From an uncultured Collinsella sp. (lineage in GTDB: Bacteria; Actinomycetota; Coriobacteriia; Coriobacteriales; Coriobacteriaceae): a DNA stretch of 10,118 bases. The translations under genes and the position numbers were made by a program. The stretch lies in the NCBI GenBank assembly GCA_958445895.1, contig CAUCTV010000045.1, positions 1 to 10,118 on the forward strand. The letters run 5' to 3'. Each line of letters opens with the position of its first letter. Within the stretch, counting starts at the first letter, position 1. The notes under the pieces are model-generated. The model was not told where the DNA came from. It saw only the letters and a list, made by a program, of their open reading frames with translations, and did not search any database. Of this stretch, positions 1 through 5,363 are shown one piece after another.

Positions 1-388
1 GTCGAGCCGCAACACGCTGGGCGATCTCGCCATACGTAGCGACCTCGCCACGCGGAATTGAAAGTAGCTCAAACCAAACCTCACGCTGAAACGCCGTGCC
101 AATCAAATGCAACGGCGGCGTAAACCGAGGCTCCTGCCCCGCAAAATAGGCGTTGAGCCAAGCCCAAGAACGCTCTAGCACCGAAGAAGCCGCGCCATTG
201 GCCGGATTTACCGTCTGCATGCCCCCGGCACCCGAAACTGCATCGGTGCCCTCAACGTATTCGGCGCTTTCTTTAAGAAGCGTGGAACCAAAGTGCTCCT
301 GCCCCTCAAACCAAAGCCCCGTCAGACCGCGGCCATCAGCGGCAAGCAAGATTTCGCCCAAAGGCGAAGCAAACGTCGTCGTGACCAC
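1..388 (-). CDS. ogt: Methylated-DNA--protein-cysteine S-methyltransferase, 5' part (N-terminal 129 residues)
   Basis: Suicide repair enzyme that removes O6-alkyl groups from guanine (and O4-alkyl from thymine) in DNA by transfer to its own cysteine. Reading the minus strand from a GTG at 388-386 gives 129 codons that stay open to the window edge. The N-terminal part (MVTTTFASPLGEILLAADGR) fits the ribonuclease-like domain of Ogt proteins. Residues 97-123 carry the family signature: GTAFQREVW, then IPRGEVATYGEIA, which is the DNA-binding helix region. The active-site PCHR motif should lie just beyond position 1, so catalytic competence cannot be judged. The GTG start is favoured because a GAAGGGA Shine-Dalgarno-like sequence lies about 7 nt upstream and an in-frame TGA lies only five codons upstream. 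Residues about 35-70 form a longer loop than in short Ogt proteins. An insertion sequence lies about 90 bp upstream of the start, so the native promoter region may be altered. Confidence 0.88.
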   Translation of the reverse strand, partial: MVTTTFASPLGEILLAADGRGLTGLWFEGQEHFGSTLLKESAEYVEGTDAVSGAGGMQTVNPANGAASSVLERSWAWLNAYFAGQEPRFTPPLHLIGTAFQREVWFELLSIPRGEVATYGEIAQRVAAR

Positions 389-477
389 CAGCGGCTCCCT
401 TCAAAACTCCGCAACATAATACCGCGAATTGTACAGACAACCCCGCAGATACGTCTGGGCGGGCTCGCAATTACTTA

Positions 478-490
478 AGCGAGACTGTTT
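478..490. repeat. Left copy of 13-bp target-site duplication
   Basis: AGCGAGACTGTTT directly abuts the left inverted repeat of the IS element. An identical copy abuts the right inverted repeat at 2116-2128. The match stops on both sides of the 13 bases (477 a versus 2115 c; 491 g versus 2129 t), as expected for a duplicated target. Confidence 0.85.
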
Positions 491-515
491 GGTTGATTTG
501 CAACCTCATCCGAAC
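491..515 (+). repeat. Left terminal inverted repeat (IRL)
   Basis: Twenty-five bases that match the reverse complement of 2091-2115 at 19 positions. The outer 13 bases (GGTTGATTTGCAA) differ at one position only, and the inner part shares a (C/A)CCG(A/G)AC-like core. It is presumably bound by the transposase. Confidence 0.8.
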
Positions 516-580
516 ACTTCCTTTTCTTTCTCGAACCCAGCCGGACATGTCGCGCTGAGTCTGGGAGCCTTTTTCCCAAC

Positions 581-601
581 GGGCGGGCACGGGGCCCGCC
601 C
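581..601 (+). promoter_or_regulatory. GC-rich stem-loop just before the transposase ribosome-binding site
   Basis: GGGCGGGC at 581-588 pairs perfectly with GCCCGCCC at 594-601 across a 5-base loop. It ends only a few bases before the GAGAGGA Shine-Dalgarno at 606-612. In several IS families a hairpin in this position blocks translation from transcripts that enter from outside the element. That role is inferred by analogy here. Confidence 0.45.
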
Positions 602-619
602 CCGGCGAGAGGATACGAG

Positions 620-1882
620 ATGGGAAAAAGCGGGGCCAAGGCCTACCGAAGGCTGGACAAGGCCGACAGGGTCGCCATCGAGAACGGCCTGGACAAGGGC
701 AAGTCGTGCAGGCGGATGGCCGAGGAGCTGGGCCGCTCGCCCTCGACGGTGGCCGACGAGGTGGCGCGCAACAGGTCCGTGTCGCGTGGGCCGAACAAGG
801 GCGGGCGCGCCGGCGAGCCGCCCGAGGGCGCGTGCCCGAGGCTGACGTCCTGGCCGCGATGCTGCAACGGATGCAGGCTGAGGCGATACCACTGCTCCAA
901 GGCGTGGCGATGCGAGTACTCGGCAGCCAGGGCGCAGGCAATGGCCGACGAGGAGTTGTCGGCGTCGCGCATGGGGGTCGACCGCGGCGAGGCGGAGTTC
1001 GAGCTGATGATGGCCGCCATCAGGGGAGACGTCGCGCGCGGGCTGTCGCCGGCGCAGATCGCGGCCTCGAGGGCCGCGCAATTCCGGGTGTCCGCGTCGA
1101 CCATATACCGCTGGATAGAGCGAGGCTACGCCGGCATGTCGAGCCTCGAGCTGCGCAGGAAGTGCGGCTACAAGAGGCGCTCGCGCGCCGCCGGGCCGAA
1201 GGCGACGGCCCACGGCGAGGCGCGCTCGTTCGGCGCGTTCATGGGTCTGCCCGAGGAGGAGCGCGCCGCCGCCTGCGAGATGGACACCGTGGTGGGGCTC
1301 AAATCCGACCGGCGGTGCCTGCTGACATTGTACCAGCGGCCCTGCAAGTTCCAGCTCGCGCTGCTCATGCCCGGCAAGGACTGCGGATCGACGTCGGACA
1401 GGCTCGACGCGCTTGAGAAGGCGGTCGGCAAGGCCGCCTTCTCGCGCATGTTCGGCCTGGTCCTAACCGACAACGGCGCCGAGTTCTCGGACTGCGCCGC
1501 CATCGAGCGCTCGGCGCTGCCCGGGGCCGCGAAGCGGTGCTCGGTGTACTACTGCGACGCCCGCCAGTCCCAGCAGAAGGGCGGATGTGAGCGCAACCAC
1601 GTCGAGCTGCGCAAGATCCTGCCGAAGGGGCGCGGCATAAGCTTCGACCGGCTTTCCGGTCCCGACTGCGCAGTGCTGATGTCCCACCTTAACTCCGAGC
1701 CCAGGCCGTCTCTGGGCGGGATGTGCGCCATCGACATGCTGCTCGCCGCCTACGGCGACGATGGCCGCGCGCTGCTCGACGCGCTCGGGATTGAGAAGGT
1801 CCCCTACAGCGGGCTGCTGATGTCGCCGGCCGCCATCGAGCGCGCCAGGCGCGGGCGCGGCGAGGGGCCGCTGGTGCCGTAG
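620..1882 (+). CDS. IS30-family DDE transposase, 420 aa
   Basis: Catalyses movement of the surrounding IS by cutting and joining DNA ends. The N-terminus (about residues 8-52: YRRLDKADRVAIENGLDKGK, then CRRMAEELGRSPSTVADEVA) is the IS30-type helix-turn-helix that binds the ends. A cysteine-rich stretch follows (C72, C81, C82, C85, C92, C98) and may bind zinc. A second helical segment lies around residues 140-168 (GLSPAQIAAS and STIYRWIERG). The catalytic triad is readable: D222 in EMDTVVG, D284 in LVLTDNGAEF and E324 in KGGCERNHVELRK, the E motif typical of IS30. The protein is at or slightly above usual family length with no internal stop or frameshift. The ATG at 620 is supported by GAGAGGA about 7 nt upstream. 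It is the only gene in the element. Functional activity is inferred from intactness. Confidence 0.93.
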   Translation: MGKSGAKAYRRLDKADRVAIENGLDKGKSCRRMAEELGRSPSTVADEVARNRSVSRGPNKGGRAGEPPEGACPRLTSWPRCCNGCRLRRYHCSKAWRCEYSAARAQAMADEELSASRMGVDRGEAEFELMMAAIRGDVARGLSPAQIAASRAAQFRVSASTIYRWIERGYAGMSSLELRRKCGYKRRSRAAGPKATAHGEARSFGAFMGLPEEERAAACEMDTVVGLKSDRRCLLTLYQRPCKFQLALLMPGKDCGSTSDRLDALEKAVGKAAFSRMFGLVLTDNGAEFSDCAAIERSALPGAAKRCSVYYCDARQSQQKGGCERNHVELRKILPKGRGISFDRLSGPDCAVLMSHLNSEPRPSLGGMCAIDMLLAAYGDDGRALLDALGIEKVPYSGLLMSPAAIERARRGRGEGPLVP

Positions 1883-1919
1883 CGCCCCGGAATCTCAAAA
1901 CACAATAGCCGCAGCGCAC

Positions 1920-1988
1920 CCGTCCGGATGAGTTCGAGAGCGAACCCGCGCGGGCCGGCGGAGCCATGCCCCGAACTCATCCGGACGG
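1920..1988. repeat. Internal 17-bp perfect inverted repeat in the IS right end
   Basis: Bases 1920-1936 (CCGTCCGGATGAGTTCG) pair without mismatch with 1972-1988, leaving a 35-base, very GC-rich loop. The arms contain CTCATCCGGAC, which differs by one base from CTCATCCGAAC inside the left terminal repeat (505-515). They also share CCGTCCGG with 2090-2097, at the inner edge of the right terminal repeat. This may be a secondary transposase-binding site or an RNA hairpin at the 3' end of the transposase mRNA. The structure is certain; the role is not known. Confidence 0.75.
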
Positions 1989-2031
1989 ACCGAATCGAGA
2001 CGGATGGACAGAAACCGACCTGGGAAAACGA

Positions 2032-2057
2032 GGGACGGGCGCTGGCGCGCCCGTCCC
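2032..2057. terminator. Strong hairpin downstream of transposase, possible terminator
   Basis: GGGACGGGCGC at 2032-2042 pairs perfectly with GCGCCCGTCCC at 2047-2057 around a 4-base loop (TGGC). It is followed by CTTAACT rather than a clean run of T, so as an intrinsic terminator it is imperfect. It lies 150 bases after the transposase stop and inside the element. Confidence 0.45.
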
Positions 2058-2090
2058 CTTAACTGCGAAAACGACGAATTTGATCACACC

Positions 2091-2115
2091 GTCCGGTTAA
2101 CTTTGCAATTCAACC
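2091..2115 (-). repeat. Right terminal inverted repeat (IRR)
   Basis: Read on the minus strand from 2115 it begins GGTTGAATTGCAA, the counterpart of the left repeat. The right copy of the 13-bp target duplication starts at 2116. Confidence 0.8.
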
Positions 2116-2128
2116 AGCGAGACTGTTT
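2116..2128. repeat. Right copy of 13-bp target-site duplication
   Basis: AGCGAGACTGTTT, identical to 478-490, directly adjacent to the outer end of IRR. Confidence 0.85.
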
Positions 2129-2191
2129 TCCCTAATCAAGCGAAAAAGACGCAGGGCATCGACACCAGAGCGGTACCCCTGTCAGCCGAGC

Positions 2192-2364
2192 TCTAATACT
2201 TTCCCGAGAAGTGAACGAGTAAAAACGAAGTCCCGGAGCATCCACACCTTTAGACCGCAAAACCGCAGGATTCGCGCTGCAAAACCGCAGGACATAGCAA
2301 TCAAAAAATGCCAATGCTTCGGGGGTCCAAATAAGGTCGTTCACTTCACGGGAAAAGTATTAGA
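2192..2364. repeat. MITE-like palindromic element, about 173 bp
   Basis: The two ends are inverted copies: 2192-2218 (starting TCTAATACTTTCCCGAGAAG) and the reverse complement of 2337-2364 (starting TCTAATACTTTTCCCGTGAA). They differ by one base change and one single-base indel over about 27 bases. A second, inner complementary block follows: CCCGGAGCAT at 2232-2241 against ATGCTTCGGG around 2314-2323, with one G:T pair. The centre holds a 14-bp direct repeat. A 70-codon open frame on the minus strand (2344 to 2132) crosses the element, but it has no recognisable domain and its boundaries follow the repeat, so I do not call it a gene. No flanking target duplication is obvious. It could be a miniature inverted-repeat element, a REP-type dispersed repeat or a structured RNA. 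Confidence 0.6.
2257..2292. repeat. 14-bp direct repeat inside the palindromic element
   Basis: GCAAAACCGCAGGA occurs at 2257-2270 and again at 2279-2292, a spacing of 22 bases (about two helical turns). Two copies are too few and too short for a CRISPR array. The repeat lies in the loop of the 2192-2364 palindrome. Confidence 0.8.
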
Positions 2365-2526
2365 CCTCAATTCGCACCAAGCCCAAAGTCACCCCAGGCA
2401 GCAGGCGCGAAGCGCCGAGGCCGCCGCCGGGACTAGGGCCCGCAACAACCACGTGCCCCCACATCAGCCCAGCGGCCCCAACCAGCAACGGCCCCATCGC
2501 AGGCCGCTCGCAGCCGAGTCACCGCA

Positions 2527-2656
2527 GGCGGGGGCCGGGCTTGGTTTTCAGAACATTCCGCAGACCAGTGTGGCGCCTTGTCCGCAGCTCCGAAGGAGCA
2601 GGACAAGGCGCCACACATGGTCGAGGACGTTCTGAAAACCAAGCCCGGCCCCCGCC
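2527..2656. terminator. Nested long hairpin A, at the 3' end of asd
   Basis: Perfect outer stem of 28 bp: 2527-2554 with 2629-2656, the core reading GGGCTTGGTTTTCAGAAC. Inside it is an inner stem of 16 bp: GTGTGGCGCCTTGTCC at 2568-2583 with 2601-2616. This is extended by GACCA/TGGTC (2563-2567 with 2618-2622) across a one-base bulge. The apex is CTCC-GAA-GGAG. It begins 15 bases after the asd stop codon on the minus strand, so it plausibly ends asd transcription. There is no clear T tract, so Rho-independent termination is unproven. Perfect conservation of both stems suggests selection or recent origin. Confidence 0.65.
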
Positions 2657-2670
2657 GGACAGGTCCACCG

Positions 2671-3696
2671 CTACTCGCAGAGCAGCTTAGCGATCTGGAC
2701 GGCGTTGGTTGCCGCGCCCTTACGGATTTGGTCGCCGCAGCACCAGAAGGTAATGCCACGTGCGGCCTCGGGGTTCGAGATGTCGCGGCGTACGCGACCG
2801 ACCCAAATCAGGTCCTGGTCGGAGGTGTCCATCGGCATGGGGAAGCGATCGTGCGCATCCTCGGCACTCATGTCGTCAACCAGCTTGACGCCCGGAGCGG
2901 CAGCCAGCGCAGCACGGGCCTCTTCCACCGTGATGTCGCGCTCAAACTCGAGCGTAATGCTCTCGGAGTGCGAGCGCAGCACGGGCACGCGCACGCAGGT
3001 GCAGTTCACGCGCAGCTCGGGCAGGTGCATGATCTTGCGGCCCTCGTTTTGCAGCTTCATCTCCTCGGAGGTAAAGCCCTCTTCCTTGACGCCGCCAATC
3101 TGCGGAATCAGGTTGCTCGCCAGCTGGGCGGCAAACGCGCGCGGCTCGGGAATCTCTTCGCCACGGCCCAGGGCGGCCAGCTGGGCCTCAAGCTCGGCCA
3201 TGCCGGGGGCACCAGCGCCCGAAGCCGCCTGGTACGTCGAGACGATCATGCGCTTCACGCCAGCGAGCTGATGCAGCGGCCACGTGGGAACCAGGCCGAT
3301 AATGGTCGCGCAGTTGGGATTGGCGATAAGACCGTGATGCCACTTGATGTCGTCGGCATTAATCTCGGGCACGACCAGCGGTACCTCGGGATCCATACGG
3401 AAGGCATGGCTGTTGTCGACCACGACGGCGCCGCGCTTGACGGCCTCGGGCAGCAGCTCCTTGGCGATATCGTCGCCGGCAGCGCCGAGCACGATGTCGC
3501 AGCCCTCAAAAGCCTCGGGGCAAGCCTCCTCAATCACAGCCTGCTCGCCGCGGAACTCGACGGTCTTGCCCGCAGAGCGTGCGCTCGCCAGCAGCTTGAG
3601 CTTGCCGACCGGGAACTCCTGCTCGTTCAGGCACTCGAGCATCTGGGTGCCCACGGCTCCCGTCGCGCCCAAAATAGCAACCGTGTACTGTTTCAT
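2671..3696 (-). CDS. asd: Aspartate-semialdehyde dehydrogenase, 341 aa
   Basis: Reduces 4-aspartyl phosphate to aspartate 4-semialdehyde with NADPH in the cytoplasm, the second step of the aspartate amino-acid family. The NADP-binding loop is at residues 10-16 (GATGAVG). The catalytic cysteine is C129 in IANPNCATIIG. Residues 153-166 (STYQAASGAGAPGM) are the substrate loop, and H243 in RSHSES is the likely acid-base histidine. The length is usual for the family. The open frame extends upstream to 3783, but the ATG at 3694-3696 is chosen because the protein then begins MKQYTVAILGATGAVG, like its homologues, and AAGGGGG lies directly upstream. The gene follows lysC on the same strand after a 174-base gap that holds hairpins, so the two may be separately transcribed. 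A nested hairpin lies just beyond its stop. Confidence 0.96.
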   Translation of the reverse strand: MKQYTVAILGATGAVGTQMLECLNEQEFPVGKLKLLASARSAGKTVEFRGEQAVIEEACPEAFEGCDIVLGAAGDDIAKELLPEAVKRGAVVVDNSHAFRMDPEVPLVVPEINADDIKWHHGLIANPNCATIIGLVPTWPLHQLAGVKRMIVSTYQAASGAGAPGMAELEAQLAALGRGEEIPEPRAFAAQLASNLIPQIGGVKEEGFTSEEMKLQNEGRKIMHLPELRVNCTCVRVPVLRSHSESITLEFERDITVEEARAALAAAPGVKLVDDMSAEDAHDRFPMPMDTSDQDLIWVGRVRRDISNPEAARGITFWCCGDQIRKGAATNAVQIAKLLCE

Positions 3697-3770
3697 GCTT
3701 CCCCCTTTAAAGGTTGTGGCTATCGCCCGCACGCCAAGCAGGCCGATTATTGTTGCCAGTGTATACAAGA

Positions 3771-3797
3771 ACGGGGCAGGCACGAAACCCGCCCCGT
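3771..3797 (-). terminator. Possible weak terminator between lysC and asd
   Basis: On the minus strand ACGGGGC pairs with GCCCCGT (3797-3791 with 3777-3771). Three further inner pairs follow, one of them G:U, and TCTTGT comes after the stem. It could end the lysC transcript ahead of asd. The T tract is broken, so this is tentative. Confidence 0.35.
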
Positions 3798-3798
3798 C

Positions 3799-3819
3799 GA
3801 AACGAAACCGAAACGAAAC
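3799..3819. repeat. Short tandem GAAAC repeat
   Basis: Four GAAAC units at 3799-3803, 3804-3808, 3810-3814 and 3815-3819, with a fifth at 3784-3788. They lie in the lysC-asd gap. On the lysC/asd transcript they read GUUUC. No function can be assigned. Confidence 0.6.
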
Positions 3820-3828
3820 GCCCCGCCG

Positions 3829-3858
3829 TAGATTTTTGAGGAGAGTCCCAAAAATCTA
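3829..3858. repeat. A/T-stem hairpin just after lysC
   Basis: TAGATTTTTG at 3829-3838 pairs perfectly with CAAAAATCTA at 3849-3858 around a 10-base loop. It begins 12 bases past the lysC stop on the minus strand. It could act as a 3' processing or stability element, or as a weak terminator. Confidence 0.5.
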
Positions 3859-3870
3859 GCGAGATAGCAG

Positions 3871-5259
3871 CTACTTGTGGAGCGCAGCCAGAGCGGGATC
3901 GACCGGCGCGGAAGCCTCCAGGTCGGAGACCTTCACAATGCCGTTCTCATCGGAGAAGGCACGGTAAATGGTCCGAATCGCCAGGTCGAAGTCCTTCTCC
4001 TCGACACCGATAATGATGTTGATCTCGTCGCAGCTCTGCGAAATCATACGCACGCTCACGCCAGCCTGGCCGAGCATGCCAAACAGATGGCCCGAGATAC
4101 CTGCACGGCCGCGCAGGTTACGACCGACGGTCGCGATAAGCGCCAGACCCTCAACGACCTCGATCTCGAGCGGCTCGACCTCCTGCTGGATGTCGCCCAC
4201 GAGTGAGTACAGCGAATCGTGCACATCCTGCTCCTGCACCACGGCGCCAAAGCGGTCGACGCCGGTGGGCATATGCTCGACGGAAACGTCATAGCGCTCG
4301 AAGACCGAAAGCGCGCGGCGCATAAAGCCAACACGGGGCTTGGTGCGGTCGCGGGCCACGTTGATGGCGACAAAACCGCGCTTGCCGGTCACGCCGGTAA
4401 TGATGGGCTCTGCCTCGCCTTCATCAGCCGTCTCGCTAATGATGGTGCCGGGGTCCTGCGGCGCATTGGTGTTCTTGATGACCAGCGGAATGCCCGCCTC
4501 GCGCACGGGGAACACGGCCTCCTCGTGCAGGACGCTTGCGCCCATGTACGAAAGCTCGCGCAGCTCCTCGTAAGTAACGCGCGCAATGGGCTGAGCCTCG
4601 GGAACAATACGCGGGTCGGCAGAATAGAAGCCCGAGACGTCGGTCCAGTTCTCGTACAGGTCGGCGCCCAGGCACTTGGCCAGGATCGAGCCCGAGATAT
4701 CGCCGCCGCCACGATCGAGCAGCTTGATCTGGCCCTCACGCGTCGCGCCGTAGAAACCGGGCATAACAAAGCCGCCCTGCTGACCGTACTCCTGCACCAG
4801 CTCGGAGGTGCGATTCATGCTGAGCGTACCGTCGTGATGGAACGCCACGACCGTCGCGGCATCCAGGAACGGCAGGCCCAGGTACTCGGCCATCAGGCGA
4901 GCGGTAAAGTACTCGCCGCGGCTTACGAGCTCCTCAGTAGAGTAGCCACCGGAGCGAGCACGCTCGGCAAAGGCCGCAAACTCCTCACGGATGGGATAGG
5001 TGAGCTCCAGCTCGTCAGCGATATCAAAATAGCGCTGGCCAATGTCCTCGAGCAGTTCCTCGCACGACACGTGGTACTTAACGTGCGCGTTAACCAGGTA
5101 GAGCAGGTCGGTCACCTTGGTGTCGCCCTTAAAGCGGCGACCGCAGGCGGAAACCACCACAAAACGGCGAGCCGGGTCGGCATCGACGATGGCCTTGATT
5201 TTCTTAAAGTGTTCGGCGTCGGCGACCGACGAGCCGCCAAACTTGGCAATCTTAATCAT
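3871..5259 (-). CDS. lysC: Aspartate kinase with C-terminal ACT domains, 462 aa
   Basis: Phosphorylates L-aspartate with ATP, the committed step to lysine, threonine and methionine. The amino-acid kinase domain covers about residues 1-290. KFGGSS (6-11) is the ATP/aspartate-binding signature, VSRGEYFTARL (112-122) is part of the aspartate site, and DRGGGDISGSILAKCLGA (182-199) followed by NWTDVSGFYSADPR (204-217) are the nucleotide-binding blocks. Two regulatory ACT-type segments follow: about 290-365, including VGFMRRALSVFERYDVSVEH, and about 370-445, including MLGQAGVSVRMISQS. Feedback control by lysine and/or threonine is therefore expected, but which effector cannot be read here. It is a monofunctional enzyme with no fused dehydrogenase. 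The ATG at 5257-5259 gives the canonical N-terminus. The nearest SD-like AAAGG lies 13 nt upstream, an unusually long gap. It is transcribed divergently from thrC. Confidence 0.96.
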   Translation of the reverse strand: MIKIAKFGGSSVADAEHFKKIKAIVDADPARRFVVVSACGRRFKGDTKVTDLLYLVNAHVKYHVSCEELLEDIGQRYFDIADELELTYPIREEFAAFAERARSGGYSTEELVSRGEYFTARLMAEYLGLPFLDAATVVAFHHDGTLSMNRTSELVQEYGQQGGFVMPGFYGATREGQIKLLDRGGGDISGSILAKCLGADLYENWTDVSGFYSADPRIVPEAQPIARVTYEELRELSYMGASVLHEEAVFPVREAGIPLVIKNTNAPQDPGTIISETADEGEAEPIITGVTGKRGFVAINVARDRTKPRVGFMRRALSVFERYDVSVEHMPTGVDRFGAVVQEQDVHDSLYSLVGDIQQEVEPLEIEVVEGLALIATVGRNLRGRAGISGHLFGMLGQAGVSVRMISQSCDEINIIIGVEEKDFDLAIRTIYRAFSDENGIVKVSDLEASAPVDPALAALHK

Positions 5260-5363
5260 GGGCTGGAGGTTACCTTTCTAAAAAGCCTCTGCGAACCTAT
5301 TTTGCGCGCTCTGATACCATGGTTTCACCGATTGGGACCAAGGCATCCGAGGAGCAGTGTTAT
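5260..5363. promoter_or_regulatory. Divergent lysC/thrC control region
   Basis: 104 bases between the start codons of lysC (minus) and thrC (plus) must hold both promoters. For thrC, TTTCTA (5275-5280), a 17-base spacer and TATTTT (5298-5303) form a weak -35/-10 candidate. GAGGAG at 5349-5354, 9 nt before ATG, is a good thrC ribosome-binding site. An imperfect palindrome, GATACCATGGTTTC (5313-5326, 12 of 14 positions symmetric), could be an operator. The space is too short for a lysine riboswitch, and no T-box or attenuator peptide is visible. Confidence 0.35.

Larger units (their letters stand above)
491..2115 (+). mobile_element. Complete IS30-family insertion sequence, 1625 bp
   Basis: The boundaries come from three agreeing signals. 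There are terminal inverted repeats starting GGTTGA(T/A)TTGCAA at 491 and, on the other strand, at 2115. A 13-bp direct repeat flanks the element on both sides. One full-length DDE transposase gene (620-1882) fills most of the interior. The left end has about 130 bp of non-coding DNA and the right end about 230 bp; both contain strong stem-loops. The transposase is uninterrupted and the ends are present, so the element could be active. It sits upstream of ogt and separates that gene from whatever lay further upstream. Family assignment rests on the transposase. The 13-bp duplication is longer than the 2-4 bp usual for IS30, although long duplications are known in some members such as IS1630 of Mycoplasma fermentans. 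Confidence 0.88.

Noticed and set aside
506..1213. Minus-strand open frames across the left part of the IS transposase
   Set aside because: Arginine- and alanine-rich shadows of the transposase gene, without motifs.
2257..2292. Two 14-bp direct repeats resembling a CRISPR start
   Set aside because: Only two copies, an 8-base spacer and no cas genes. They lie inside a palindromic element.
2132..2344. 70-codon minus-strand frame in the MITE-like element
   Set aside because: No recognisable domain or convincing ribosome-binding site. It starts at the inner edge of one repeat arm, so it is better explained by the repeat.
2360..2497. 45-codon minus-strand frame with a hydrophobic start downstream of hairpin A
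   Set aside because: No Shine-Dalgarno, no similarity I recognise, and glycine/alanine-rich composition as expected by chance in this GC-rich stretch.
2578..3831. 417-codon open frame on the plus strand across asd
   Set aside because: Antisense shadow of asd that begins inside hairpin A. It has no motifs and no ribosome-binding site.
4530..4570. Internal start for a separate aspartate kinase beta subunit, as in some Bacillus and Corynebacterium lysC genes
   Set aside because: The candidate Met239 codon has its nearest GAGGAG 18 bases away. Nothing else marks a second start.
5260..5363. Lysine riboswitch or T-box in front of lysC or thrC
   Set aside because: The 104-base divergent gap is too short for either, and no characteristic conserved blocks are seen.
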